Shown here piece after piece: positions 54,580 through 62,908 of a stretch of 64,000 nucleotides of DNA. The notes beneath the pieces were generated by a model. The model was not told where the DNA came from and made no database searches. It was given only the letters and a program-made list of their open reading frames with translations. The stretch comes from Sneathiella sp. P13V-1 (GTDB taxonomy: Bacteria > Pseudomonadota > Alphaproteobacteria > Sneathiellales > Sneathiellaceae): the NCBI RefSeq assembly GCF_015143595.1, contig NZ_WYEU01000002.1, positions 682,001 to 746,000 on the forward strand. The letters run 5' to 3'. How positions within the stretch are numbered: the stretch's first letter is position 1; every line of letters begins with the position of its first letter. The translations under genes were made by a program, and so were the position numbers.

Positions 54580-54616
54580 TAAGGTATCAGGATGAAACTT
54601 AAGAACAAGGTGTGTG

Positions 54617-55588
54617 ATGGTTGAGAGTGCGACTAAGGCTCTGAGCGAAGAGCAACTGAACGAAGCGTTTCAAGATCGTGTAGACGCTGAAATCAAAATC
54701 GAACCGAAAGACTGGATGCCAGAAGGCTATCGTAAGACACTGATCCGTCAGATGTCGCAACATGCACATTCTGAGGTTGTTGGGATGCTTCCTGAAGGAA
54801 ACTGGCTGACCCGTGCACCTTCTTTGAAGCGTAAAGGTATTCTTATGGCCAAAATTCAGGATGAAGGTGGTCACGGACTATATCTTTATAGTGCTGCTGA
54901 AACGCTGGGTATTTCACGTGATGAAATGTACGATCAGCTTCATTCCGGTAAAGCAAAATACTCTTCCATCTTTAATTACCCGACCTTGAATTGGGCTGAT
55001 GTTGGTGCAATCGGCTGGTTGGTTGATGGCGCGGCGATTACAAACCAGATTGCGCTTTGCCGTTGCTCCTATGGCCCATATGCCCGCGCCATGGTGAAGA
55101 TCTGTAAAGAAGAAAGTTTCCACCAGCGTCAGGGTTACGAAATCATGCTGGAAATGGCGAAGGGCACACCTGAGCAGAAGGAAATGGCGCAGGATGCGTT
55201 GAACCGCTGGTGGTGGCCTGCTTTGATGATGTTCGGCCCGCACGACAGCACAAGCACGCATACAACACAGAATATGCGTTGGAAAATTAAACGTACTTCC
55301 AATGACGAACTACGTCAGCGCTTCGTGGACGCAACGGTTCCGCAGGCTGAATTCCTTGGGCTGACAATCCCTGATGACAAGCTTGCTTGGAATGAAGAAA
55401 AACAGTCTTACGATTGGGGTGAGATTGATTGGGATGAGTTCGCAAATGTTGTTGCCGGCAATGGCCTGTGCAACCGTGAACGTCTGGAAACACGCCGCGA
55501 GGCACATGATGGCGGTAAATGGGTTCGTGACGCCGCTGTTGCCTATGCAGAAAAACGTAAAAACCGTGCCGCATCGCAGGCCGCTTAA
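54617..55588 (+). CDS. paaA: Phenylacetyl-CoA 1,2-epoxidase subunit A
   Basis: A 323-residue catalytic di-iron subunit of the PaaABCE epoxidase, which adds one oxygen atom to phenylacetyl-CoA to give the ring 1,2-epoxide. Iron-ligand helices appear in '[20 protein letters not shown]' (E..H) and '[18 protein letters not shown]' (E..H). '[13 protein letters not shown]' is strongly conserved in PaaA. ATG 54617 is preceded by AAGG. An in-frame GTG is 3 bp upstream. It heads a paaABCDE operon. No paaK, paaG, paaZ or paaJ is in the window, so CoA activation and ring cleavage must be encoded elsewhere. Confidence 0.96.
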   Translation: MVESATKALSEEQLNEAFQDRVDAEIKIEPKDWMPEGYRKTLIRQMSQHAHSEVVGMLPEGNWLTRAPSLKRKGILMAKIQDEGGHGLYLYSAAETLGISRDEMYDQLHSGKAKYSSIFNYPTLNWADVGAIGWLVDGAAITNQIALCRCSYGPYARAMVKICKEESFHQRQGYEIMLEMAKGTPEQKEMAQDALNRWWWPALMMFGPHDSTSTHTTQNMRWKIKRTSNDELRQRFVDATVPQAEFLGLTIPDDKLAWNEEKQSYDWGEIDWDEFANVVAGNGLCNRERLETRREAHDGGKWVRDAAVAYAEKRKNRAASQAA

Positions 55589-55606
55589 AAGAACAGGAAT
55601 AAAGAA

Positions 55607-55900
55607 ATGTCTGAGCAAAATAAAGAACTGCCACTATACGAAGTCTTCATTCGTTCCAAAAACGGTCTGCATCACAAGCATGTAGGAAGCCTGCATGCAT
55701 CTGACGATGAAATGGCCCTTACCAATGCTCGCGACGTATATACACGTCGTAGCGAAGGAGTGAGCATCTGGGTTGTAAAAACTGAAAATGTTGTCGCTTC
55801 TCAGCCAGAAGACAAAGAAGCCTTCTATGATCCGAATGACGACAAAATGTATCGTCACCCAACATTCTATAATATCCCCGAAGAAGTCGGGCATATGTAA
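55607..55900 (+). CDS. paaB: Phenylacetyl-CoA 1,2-epoxidase subunit B
   Basis: A 97-residue small subunit. 'PLYEVFIRSKNGLHHKHVGSLHA', 'ALTNARDVYTRRSEGVSIWVV' and 'YRHPTFYNIPEEVGHM' are the known PaaB pattern. PaaB helps hold the epoxidase together and is needed for activity in vivo. AGGA precedes the ATG. It lies 18 bp after paaA and 22 bp before paaC within the operon. Confidence 0.96.
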   Translation: MSEQNKELPLYEVFIRSKNGLHHKHVGSLHASDDEMALTNARDVYTRRSEGVSIWVVKTENVVASQPEDKEAFYDPNDDKMYRHPTFYNIPEEVGHM

Positions 55901-55922
55901 TTGATGATGGCAGGATAAGATC

Positions 55923-56681
55923 ATGACAGATAAAGAGATGCTTTTTGAATATCTCCTTCGCATGGGAGATAACTGCGTCATCCTTAGCCATCGTCTTTCT
56001 GAATGGTGTGGTAAGGCTCCGGTTCTTGAAGAAGAAATGGCGTTAATGAATGTGGGCCTCGATCTTGTAGGTCAGGCACGCATGATCCTTGATTATGCAG
56101 GCAAGGTTGAAGGCGCAGGTCGCGACGAAGACAAGCTCGCCTATCACCGTGACGCAAAGGATTGGCGTAACTTCCTGCTGGTTGAACAGCCAAATGGTGA
56201 CTTTGCTGTCACGATGGCACGTCAACTGTTCTTTGATGTGTTCCAGTATCTTCAATACGAAGCATTGACTCAGTCAAAAGACCAAATGATCGCGGAAATT
56301 GCGACCAAGTCTTTGAAAGAAAGCACATATCACGTTCGGCACAGCGCAGACTGGGTCATTCGCCTTGGTGACGGTACTGACGAAAGCCATAAGCGGATGC
56401 AGGATGCCCTGGATCGTCTTTGGGGCTTTGTTCCAGAGATGTTTGATATGGACGAGGTGGATAACGCAATGGTCGCTGCTGGTATCGGAATTGATGCCGC
56501 TGCACTTCGTTCCAAGTGGGATGCCAAGATTAATGAGGTCCTGAACGAAGCAACTTTAAGAACACCTGACGTGAGCTGGGAAGTTCGTGGAAGCCGTGAA
56601 GGGAAGCATTCAGAATATCTTGGATATATTCTGGCCGAGATGCAGTTCCTGCCGCGGGCATATCCGGACGCGACCTGGTAG
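55923..56681 (+). CDS. paaC: Phenylacetyl-CoA 1,2-epoxidase subunit C
   Basis: A 252-residue structural subunit of the epoxidase. It has the same ferritin-like helical bundle as PaaA ('LLRMGDNCVILSHRLSEWCG', 'VEQPNGDFAVTMARQLFFD', 'ESTYHVRHSADWVIRLGDGT') without being the main catalytic chain. Length is normal. It lies 5 bp before paaD, and both are likely translated together. Function is firmly known for the family; the operon order A-B-C-D-E supports the call. Confidence 0.95.
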   Translation: MTDKEMLFEYLLRMGDNCVILSHRLSEWCGKAPVLEEEMALMNVGLDLVGQARMILDYAGKVEGAGRDEDKLAYHRDAKDWRNFLLVEQPNGDFAVTMARQLFFDVFQYLQYEALTQSKDQMIAEIATKSLKESTYHVRHSADWVIRLGDGTDESHKRMQDALDRLWGFVPEMFDMDEVDNAMVAAGIGIDAAALRSKWDAKINEVLNEATLRTPDVSWEVRGSREGKHSEYLGYILAEMQFLPRAYPDATW

Positions 56682-56686
56682 GTTCA

Positions 56687-57184
56687 ATGTCTATTCCGGC
56701 ACCTGACTATGACCCGCAGTCGATTGGGGGTATTCTGGAACTTGTTAAGGATCCAGAGATCCCGGTTCTGACTGTAGAGGATATGGGCATTATCCGACGT
56801 GTGGATGTAGATGGAGATACAGTTGTTGTCTCCATTACGCCTACATATTCGGGTTGTCCTGCGATGGATCATATTGCAAGCGATATCAAAACCACGTTGA
56901 ACCTGCACGGTTATCCCGAAGTAGAGATCAAGACGGTTTTGTCACCTGCATGGACGACCGATATGATTACCGAACGTGGACGCCAGAAAATGGAAGAATT
57001 TGGGATTGCTCCTCCTTCATCCAAAGGGTCCAAGGCGGCGATGATCGGTATTGATCCGGTTGCCTGCCCACAATGTAAATCAGAAAATACCTCACTTGTG
57101 AGCGAATTTGGTTCTACAGCCTGCAAAGCGCTGTATAAATGTAATGACTGCATGGAACCGTTCGACTATTTCAAATGTGTCTAG
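56687..57184 (+). CDS. paaD: PaaD, iron-sulfur maturation factor for the phenylacetyl-CoA epoxidase
   Basis: A 165-residue protein with an N-terminal MIP18/DUF59 domain (about 10-85; 'VKDPEIPVLTVEDMGIIRRV', 'TPTYSGCPAMDH') and a C-terminal zinc-ribbon-like part with four cysteines in 'ACPQCKSENT', 'FGSTACKALYKCNDC' and 'PFDYFKCV'. PaaD is needed for Fe-S maturation of PaaE and is not part of the final epoxidase. It starts 5 bp after paaC and precedes paaE by 12 bp. Confidence 0.94.
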   Translation: MSIPAPDYDPQSIGGILELVKDPEIPVLTVEDMGIIRRVDVDGDTVVVSITPTYSGCPAMDHIASDIKTTLNLHGYPEVEIKTVLSPAWTTDMITERGRQKMEEFGIAPPSSKGSKAAMIGIDPVACPQCKSENTSLVSEFGSTACKALYKCNDCMEPFDYFKCV

Positions 57185-57196
57185 GAAAAATTACCA

Positions 57197-58270
57197 ATGA
57201 CAATCTTTCATAGTTTGAAGATTGCCGAAGTCGTCAAAGAAACAGAAGATGCGATTTCGGTAACCTTTGATGTGCCTGATGAACTTCAAAAAGAATATAA
57301 ATTTACTCAAGGTCAGCATCTTACCCTGAAAGCGGATGTGGACGGTGAAGAACTCCGCCGTTCCTATTCCATTTGCACCGGCGTGGATGAAGGTTGCCTA
57401 AAAGTGGCGATTAAGCAAATCGAGAAGGGTAAGTTTTCAACCTTTGCCAATAGCTCGTTTGAAGCAGGTCAGGAAATTGATGTGATGGTACCACAGGGGC
57501 GCTTCTTTACGCCTTTGTCACCATCCAATGCAAAGAACTATCTGGCTGTTGCGGCAGGTAGTGGTATCACGCCAATGATGTCTATCATCAAAACAACGTT
57601 GGCGACGGAACCAAAAAGCACTTTCACACTGATCTATGGCAACCGCACTGTGAGCAGCATTCTGTTTCTGGAACAGATTGAAGACTTGAAGAACGCTTAT
57701 CAGAAACGCTTCAACGTTGTTCATATTTTGAGCCGCGAACCGCAAGATACGGAACTGTTTAATGGCCGTATTACTGCAGAGAAATGCGAGTCTCTTTTCT
57801 CAGGTATTGTAGATGCTTCACGCCTGAATGAGGCCTTCTTGTGTGGCCCGGAACAGATGATCATGGATGTGAAAGACTTCCTTAAAAACAAAGGAATGGC
57901 ATCAGAAAACATCCATTTTGAATTATTTGTAACCGATGCGGCGATTGCGGCGGCCAATAAACCAGTGGCGGAAGCCAGTAGTTCTACGCCTCATCACGCT
58001 GTAACCGTTATTATGGATGGGGCGCAGACAACTGTAACCATTCCAGAAGAAGGCAAATCCATTCTGGACGCGGCCTTGGAAGCAGATCTGGATGTTCCGT
58101 TTGCTTGTAAAGGTGGTGTTTGCTGTACATGCCGTGCAAAGGTCATTCAGGGCGAGGTTCGCATGGACCTGAACTATGCGCTTGAGGATGACGAAGTTGA
58201 ACAAGGTTATGTTCTAACATGCCAATCACATCCGATAACTGAAGATGTCATTGTTGATTTCGACCTTTAA
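57197..58270 (+). CDS. paaE: Phenylacetyl-CoA 1,2-epoxidase reductase subunit E
   Basis: A 357-residue electron-transfer subunit. An FAD domain (about 1-105, 'RRSYSICTGVD'), a NADPH-binding domain (about 110-240, 'AAGSGITPMMSIIKTTL') and a C-terminal plant-type [2Fe-2S] ferredoxin domain (about 265-357, 'FACKGGVCCTCRAKV' and a later Cys) carry electrons to PaaA. The architecture is exactly that of PaaE. It closes the operon. The 99 bp that follow show no clear hairpin before the next gene. Confidence 0.95.
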   Translation: MTIFHSLKIAEVVKETEDAISVTFDVPDELQKEYKFTQGQHLTLKADVDGEELRRSYSICTGVDEGCLKVAIKQIEKGKFSTFANSSFEAGQEIDVMVPQGRFFTPLSPSNAKNYLAVAAGSGITPMMSIIKTTLATEPKSTFTLIYGNRTVSSILFLEQIEDLKNAYQKRFNVVHILSREPQDTELFNGRITAEKCESLFSGIVDASRLNEAFLCGPEQMIMDVKDFLKNKGMASENIHFELFVTDAAIAAANKPVAEASSSTPHHAVTVIMDGAQTTVTIPEEGKSILDAALEADLDVPFACKGGVCCTCRAKVIQGEVRMDLNYALEDDEVEQGYVLTCQSHPITEDVIVDFDL

Positions 58271-58369
58271 TTAAAGGGCGTTAATTCAATCTTCAGGGGC
58301 TGCGTGCCATATCACGATATGCTAACGTCCTGACATGCGGTATTCGCATGGTCCAGTGGGGGAAAGATA

Positions 58370-60025
58370 GTGTCGAATGATATGCGCAACGCAGCCATTT
58401 TTTATGAAGCTGATGGATTTCAAACTACAGGTGTTCGCCTTCTTGGACGGCAAGCGGCTGGCGAAAGTTTCCTGAAAGGCTATGCGTTACACGCAAATGT
58501 GGATAAATTTCATTGTCTGACGGACCGCCGCGAAAAATTCCTGCAATTTCAACAACAGGTCGCCGGATATCGCGGACAGCCTACTGCTTACAATTGGGTT
58601 CATCCATTAAGGCTTGAGCAGATGCGCGAAGCGGGGAGTGTGTTTTACTCTGGCCCCGGCATAACGCCCTTCGCCTGGCAACGTCGTTACACATCTCCTT
58701 CTGATTTCAGTTTATGTGGCCTGACCCACACGACTTGTTCTTATGAAGCGATCCATTCCATTACAGAACTGATGACAGGCCCTGTTGAAGAATGGGATGC
58801 CCTGATATGCACCTCACAATCAGTGAAGAAGACTGTAGATTACCTTCTTGATAATTGGGCCGAACATCTGGGAGAGAGAACGGGTGCGAAGCCAAAGGTG
58901 AGGGTACAATTGCCTGTTATCCCACTGGGTATAAACTGCGACGATTTCCTCGCAGACGATGAGACCGAAGCCTATGTTCGAAAATTTAAAACCGAACATG
59001 GGATAGGTGAGACAGATATTGTCATCCTTTATGTGGGGCGACTTGCCGCTCATGCAAAAGCACATCCACTTACAATGTATCAGGCACTTGAAAAAGCTGC
59101 TCAAAAAACCAAAAAGAAAATTCATCTGGTACAGGCGGGCTGGTTTGCCACGCCTGCCATTGAAAAAATGTTTGTTGAAGGGGCGAAGGAGTTTTGCCCT
59201 TCTGTGAACGCTGTTTTTATTGATGGACGTCCGAAAGAAACCAGAAAATGCATCTGGCATGTAGCGGACATTTTTACGTCTCTGTCCGACAATATTCAGG
59301 AAACTTTTGGCATTACACCAATTGAAGCGTTGGCAGCTGGGGTGCCTGTTGTCGCAACAGATTGGGATGGATACCGAGAGACTGTCCGCGACGGGAAAGA
59401 CGGTTTACTCGTTAGGACGTCTGCACCTATGGCAGGGGCCGGTATTCCCCTTGCTCAGCGATACCAAGGCGGCGTGGATAGTTATGACAGGTATGTTGGG
59501 CAAGTCAGCCTATTTACCAACGTGGATACAGATCATTGTGCTGAACAGTATTTAGCCTTGATAGAAAATGATGGCCTTCGAAAGAAGATGGGGGAGGAGG
59601 GGCGTCGGTATGTGCGCTCAACTTTCGATTGGTCAGTTTTGATCCCGGTTTATCAGGACCTATGGCAGGACCTGGCTGAACGGCGTCCGGACAACCGCGT
59701 TCATTACGAACATGTTGCCGCCCCTTTACATGATGATCCATTTGCTTTGTTTGAACATTATCCAACAGATGCCATCACAGGAGAGACTGTAATGACGTTG
59801 CAGGTGGGGGCTAAGGGCAAAGTGGGACGATATTTGTCCAATGGTCTGGGGAATGGTGTGGCTCACCTTCTACCAACAGAAGACAAACTTGAAGATATGT
59901 TATCATTAATTGAAAATAACGGATCTATGACAGTCGCTGAGATAGCAGAACAATCCCAAATCAAGCCTTCTCACATGCTGTTGTTTGCAGGATGGCTTGC
60001 TAAGATGGATTTGATAAAAATCTAG
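58370..60025 (+). CDS. GT4-like glycosyltransferase family protein
   Basis: A 551-residue GT-B-type glycosyltransferase. The core (about 200-430) has 'VILYVGRLAAHAKAHPL' and the nucleotide-sugar-binding pair of Glu residues in 'ETFGITPIEALAAGVPVVAT', followed by 'DGYRETVRDGKDGLLV'. The extended C-terminus (about 440-551) ends with a segment that looks like a winged-helix fold ('MTVAEIAEQSQIKPSHM'), an unusual addition. It starts with GTG, supported by GGGGGAAAG just upstream. It converges with a small secreted-protein gene. The acceptor and sugar are unknown. Confidence 0.82.
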   Translation: MSNDMRNAAIFYEADGFQTTGVRLLGRQAAGESFLKGYALHANVDKFHCLTDRREKFLQFQQQVAGYRGQPTAYNWVHPLRLEQMREAGSVFYSGPGITPFAWQRRYTSPSDFSLCGLTHTTCSYEAIHSITELMTGPVEEWDALICTSQSVKKTVDYLLDNWAEHLGERTGAKPKVRVQLPVIPLGINCDDFLADDETEAYVRKFKTEHGIGETDIVILYVGRLAAHAKAHPLTMYQALEKAAQKTKKKIHLVQAGWFATPAIEKMFVEGAKEFCPSVNAVFIDGRPKETRKCIWHVADIFTSLSDNIQETFGITPIEALAAGVPVVATDWDGYRETVRDGKDGLLVRTSAPMAGAGIPLAQRYQGGVDSYDRYVGQVSLFTNVDTDHCAEQYLALIENDGLRKKMGEEGRRYVRSTFDWSVLIPVYQDLWQDLAERRPDNRVHYEHVAAPLHDDPFALFEHYPTDAITGETVMTLQVGAKGKVGRYLSNGLGNGVAHLLPTEDKLEDMLSLIENNGSMTVAEIAEQSQIKPSHMLLFAGWLAKMDLIKI

Positions 60026-60028
60026 GAG

Positions 60029-60367
60029 CTAATAGGAAGGAACACCTTCAATTTTGCAGCTGCCTGTCGTGTAAACGTTGGCAAAGCCACAGGCTCTGTC
60101 CACGTGTACTACCAGATTACCCTTGCATTCGTTGAAGCTGTACCAGGTTTCAAACCCCATAATGGTACCGCTATCTCCAAAACCACCATATATGGGCAGG
60201 AAAGAACTGCTTTTTAAAGTCAGATTTTTGATTTCAATATTGTTATAGATGTCCTTGATAGTGCCTTTACAACTATCAGAACTATAGGCGAGGACAGATG
60301 CACTTACTGAGCTTGTCAAAGCGACTAAGGTGAGGCCCGCGAGCATGCCAGCAAAGATTTTTTTCAT
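60029..60367 (-). CDS. Small secreted four-cysteine protein of unknown function
   Basis: A 112-residue protein not assigned to a family. Residues about 1-23 form a clear signal peptide ('MKKIFAGMLAGLTLVALTSS', then 'VSA'). The mature part of about 88 residues has four cysteines (in 'DSCKG', 'NECKG', 'RACGF' and 'GSCKI'), which could form two disulfides in the periplasm. It lies between two convergent-flanking glycosyltransferase genes, with its stop 4 bp from the plus-strand one and its start 79 bp after the stop of the other. AGGAT precedes the ATG. Role unknown; an envelope or polysaccharide link is only suggested by neighbours. Confidence 0.65.
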   Translation of the reverse strand: MKKIFAGMLAGLTLVALTSSVSASVLAYSSDSCKGTIKDIYNNIEIKNLTLKSSSFLPIYGGFGDSGTIMGFETWYSFNECKGNLVVHVDRACGFANVYTTGSCKIEGVPSY

Positions 60368-60446
60368 TCTATCATCCTGTCGATCAACACAGTTCGGTCT
60401 CTTGAGACCTTAGTCTACAGCGGTTGAGCGAGCCAATCAAAAATAA

Positions 60447-61682
60447 TCACAATTGGGAGCTTTTGCTTTGGGCGAGCGTGTTTTCTTTGCGGGCGCGATC
60501 ACTTTCTTCAAAACGAAGGCGGGCCAGCCGATTTACATTATTCAAGCCGTCAAGCAGTCCGGGAATAACAACTTCTGACGGCTTTTTCTGCTGACACAAC
60601 TGTTTAAGGGCCGTTGCCATGGTGTTCGATGATCTTGCACCGTCATCTACAAGGACACTGATTAGACCAAGCTCCGCAGCGCGGGTGGCGCGAATATATT
60701 GTTCAAGCCGCGGTACTGTTCGTGGAATGATAAGCGCACGTTTATCCATGGAAAGGACTTCGCAGAAAGTGTTGTATCCGCCCATGGCGACCACGGCTTC
60801 CGCTTTCTCCATCAACTGTTCCATGTTGTTGTTAAAGGTCACAGCGGTTGCATTTTCGATATGATTGATGCGTTCTCTGAAATTGGCACGAACTTCTGGT
60901 GGCATGAAAGGCCCAAGAACGAACAACGCATTTAGTGGTAATTCTGGATTTTCTTCATAGGCACGCAACACCCAATCCGTCAGAAGGTCACCGTCTCCTC
61001 CGCCTCCAACCGTTATCAGAATATAAGGGTTGTCAATTTCATCCAAAATGGCAGGTTCAACGGACTGTTGAACTGATCTCGGCAAATATCCAGTATAGGT
61101 TATTTTTCGTTTTACGTTTGCCGGCAAATCCAACTCTTTAAGGGGATTGTACAGCTGTTCTACGCCAAAAATCCAAATATCGTCGTAAAGTTCATTAAGC
61201 GCCGGAAGCACATTTTTACGTTTCCATTCAGGTACCAGCAAGGCCGGGTCGTCAAGTACATCCCGAAGGCCAAGAACGAGGCGCGTCCCTTTATCTTTCA
61301 GCATACGAAGGGTATCTTCTACTTCACCACGCAGGCCAAAAGGTTCCTTATCGACAATAAAGATATCGGGATCAAAAGTCTCGGCTGTATGTTTGATGAT
61401 GGAGGCCCGCATGGCCAATGTCTGTTCAGTATCAATATGGAGACTAAGAGATGTGTATTCGCCATTACGCAGTTTAATGATGCCGGGGATGCGGACAAAA
61501 TCCACGCGCGCTCGGAAATCAAAACTGCCGATAATCGGTGATCCTGAAAGGATGAGGACTGATAGGTTTTGATTTTGTTCAACAAGCGCATGAGCGAGAG
61601 TTCTGCATCGACGTAGATGTCCAAGACCAAATGAGTCATGGCTATAGATCAGGATCCGCCGTGCCTCGTTATTTTCAGTCAT
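60447..61682 (-). CDS. Predicted glycosyltransferase (GT28-like, COG4671 type)
   Basis: About 411 residues. A GT-B fold glycosyltransferase resembling MurG/GT28 and the COG4671 group of predicted glycosyltransferases. The N-terminal part opens with 'ILIYSHDSFGLGHLRRCRTL', typical of this group. The C-terminal part has 'ILITVGGGGDGDLLTDWVL' and the donor-binding-like 'AEAVVAMGGYNTFCEVLSMD'. ATG 61682 ('MTENNEARR') has GGGGGC six bases ahead. ATG 61706 is an alternative. The substrate is unknown. It lies minus-strand, divergent from the pilin across a long AT-rich gap. Confidence 0.83.
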   Translation of the reverse strand: MTENNEARRILIYSHDSFGLGHLRRCRTLAHALVEQNQNLSVLILSGSPIIGSFDFRARVDFVRIPGIIKLRNGEYTSLSLHIDTEQTLAMRASIIKHTAETFDPDIFIVDKEPFGLRGEVEDTLRMLKDKGTRLVLGLRDVLDDPALLVPEWKRKNVLPALNELYDDIWIFGVEQLYNPLKELDLPANVKRKITYTGYLPRSVQQSVEPAILDEIDNPYILITVGGGGDGDLLTDWVLRAYEENPELPLNALFVLGPFMPPEVRANFRERINHIENATAVTFNNNMEQLMEKAEAVVAMGGYNTFCEVLSMDKRALIIPRTVPRLEQYIRATRAAELGLISVLVDDGARSSNTMATALKQLCQQKKPSEVVIPGLLDGLNNVNRLARLRFEESDRARKENTLAQSKSSQL

Positions 61683-62163
61683 CCTAAAGCCCCCTGGCAG
61701 TTGCATGATACCTAACTTAATAAAGTCCCTTGTATAAACAGTTATGGTTAGAAATTCATCATGAAATTGTTGGCGGCGCTACAAAAAGTAAGTGCAAAGA
61801 TTCTTTAGCCAATTAAAAATGCAAATAAAATGTGTAAAATAAATATGACATTTATAGTTTCAAAAATACTATAAATAACAATAGATTACTAATATTATTT
61901 ATGAAATCTATTGGAAAAAATATATTGAAATACAACAATTTAAATTCATTTTTAACGTCATTTACAAAGTATGATTAATTGAATTAACCATAATTAGAAT
62001 TTTATACATCTCGACTCTTCATCAATTCAATTTATAGAAATTTTTATCCATTGGCGTGACCGAACGTCTGGGGAGATGAACTCTTTTCGCTTTGATTTGC
62101 CAATCAAATTGAAAAGACGGTCAACCAATGGATAACAAAAAAAACCAAAATGAAGGGGTTAAG
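61683..62163. other. AT-rich intergenic region between glycosyltransferase and flp pilin
   Basis: About 480 bp with no convincing gene. It is very AT-rich and holds three dyads: TTTATAGT/ACTATAAA (61851-61858, 61868-61875), AATAGATT/AATCTATT (61880-61887, 61905-61912) and TTAATT-G-AATTAA (61975-61987). The right part forms the pilin leader. It should carry the promoter of the Tad operon and possibly that of the divergent glycosyltransferase. Confidence 0.6.
62044..62135 (+). promoter_or_regulatory. Long-stem RNA leader before the flp pilin gene
   Basis: TTATCCATTGG (62044-62054) and CCAATGGATAA (62125-62135) are perfect reverse complements, extended inward by TGACCG (62057-62062) with CGGTCA (62118-62123), a 17-bp stem with one small bulge. 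Inside lies a second hairpin TTTGATT/AATCAAA (62091-62097, 62102-62108). It ends 28 nt before the pilin start, in the mRNA leader. Confidence 0.55.
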
Positions 62164-62364
62164 ATGAAACAGTTATTTGTTGATTTCTTTCTTGAAGAAG
62201 AAGGGGTTACAGCAGTCGAATATGCTTTGCTGGCGTCCGCCGCAGCTGGTGCCGTAACAGGGATTGCAAGCGGCTTTTACACGGATCTGGGTACATTTTT
62301 TGATGGTATTACGTTAAGCGGTGACAGTTCTGGCAGTGGCTCTGGCGGAAGCCAGCTGCCTTAA
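62164..62364 (+). CDS. flp: Flp/Fap-type Tad pilin
   Basis: A 66-residue type IVb pilin precursor. A short leader 'MKQLFVDFFLEEEG' ends at the prepilin peptidase site, with 'VTAVEYALLASAAAGAV' as the conserved hydrophobic start of the mature pilin (Glu at position 5). The mature tail is Gly/Ser-rich. I use ATG 62164, preceded by AAGGGG. An ATG at 62128 would extend the leader and lies inside the long leader stem. The peptidase cpaA follows 17 bp on, then cpaB and cpaC. The Tad pilus mediates surface attachment. Confidence 0.92.
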   Translation: MKQLFVDFFLEEEGVTAVEYALLASAAAGAVTGIASGFYTDLGTFFDGITLSGDSSGSGSGGSQLP

Positions 62365-62381
62365 AGTAGAGGGGGAGCGAA

Positions 62382-62897
62382 ATGATGACTTCACCCGATA
62401 TCAGTGGAATAGTCATTTCGCTCATTTTGTTTGGCATGTCACTATTGTGTCTGACAATCGCTTACACTGATCTTGTAAGTCGCAAAATCAAAAATAATCA
62501 TCTGATTGGATTGTTCGTGATGGCTTTGCTTTTAAAGTCATCCACATTGGGACCTGTTGATATCCTTATGGATTTCACGGTTTCTCTGATCGTTACAGCA
62601 GCGACTTTTATTTTGTTTCTTTACCGGAAAATGGGTGCCGGAGACGTCAAATATATTGGTGTCTCTTTCTTTGTTTGTGGTCTTCAGTATATGCCAGAAT
62701 TTAGCCTGGTTCTTTTTGTCAGTAACATTGCTATCGCGATTTACACTTTCTCAGAAAGTTTGAAATTCACTTGGCTCACCATAGCTAATTTTCTGGGTGT
62801 TCCTGCGCTCAAGGAGATGGCCCTAGAAAGAAACTCAATTCCGTTCGGTGTTCCAATCTCTATCGCTAATGTTCTCTGCATTGCCTGGATGATGTGA
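62382..62897 (+). CDS. cpaA: A24 family prepilin peptidase (CpaA/TadV)
   Basis: A 171-residue integral membrane aspartic peptidase that trims the Flp leader. Two catalytic Asp residues are visible in 'AYTDLVSRKIKN' (near residue 27) and 'MGAGDVKYIG' (near 88, the GxGD type). About five hydrophobic segments. Length is typical of the short CpaA/TadV form that lacks the methylase domain. It lies between flp and cpaB in the usual Tad order. Confidence 0.9.
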   Translation: MMTSPDISGIVISLILFGMSLLCLTIAYTDLVSRKIKNNHLIGLFVMALLLKSSTLGPVDILMDFTVSLIVTAATFILFLYRKMGAGDVKYIGVSFFVCGLQYMPEFSLVLFVSNIAIAIYTFSESLKFTWLTIANFLGVPALKEMALERNSIPFGVPISIANVLCIAWMM

Positions 62898-62908
62898 GTC
62901 ACTAACGA

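Noticed and set aside
62128-62163. Upstream ATG start for the flp pilin
   Set aside because: It adds a charged 12-residue leader extension, lacks a ribosome-binding site and sits inside the leader stem; ATG 62164 has AAGGGG.
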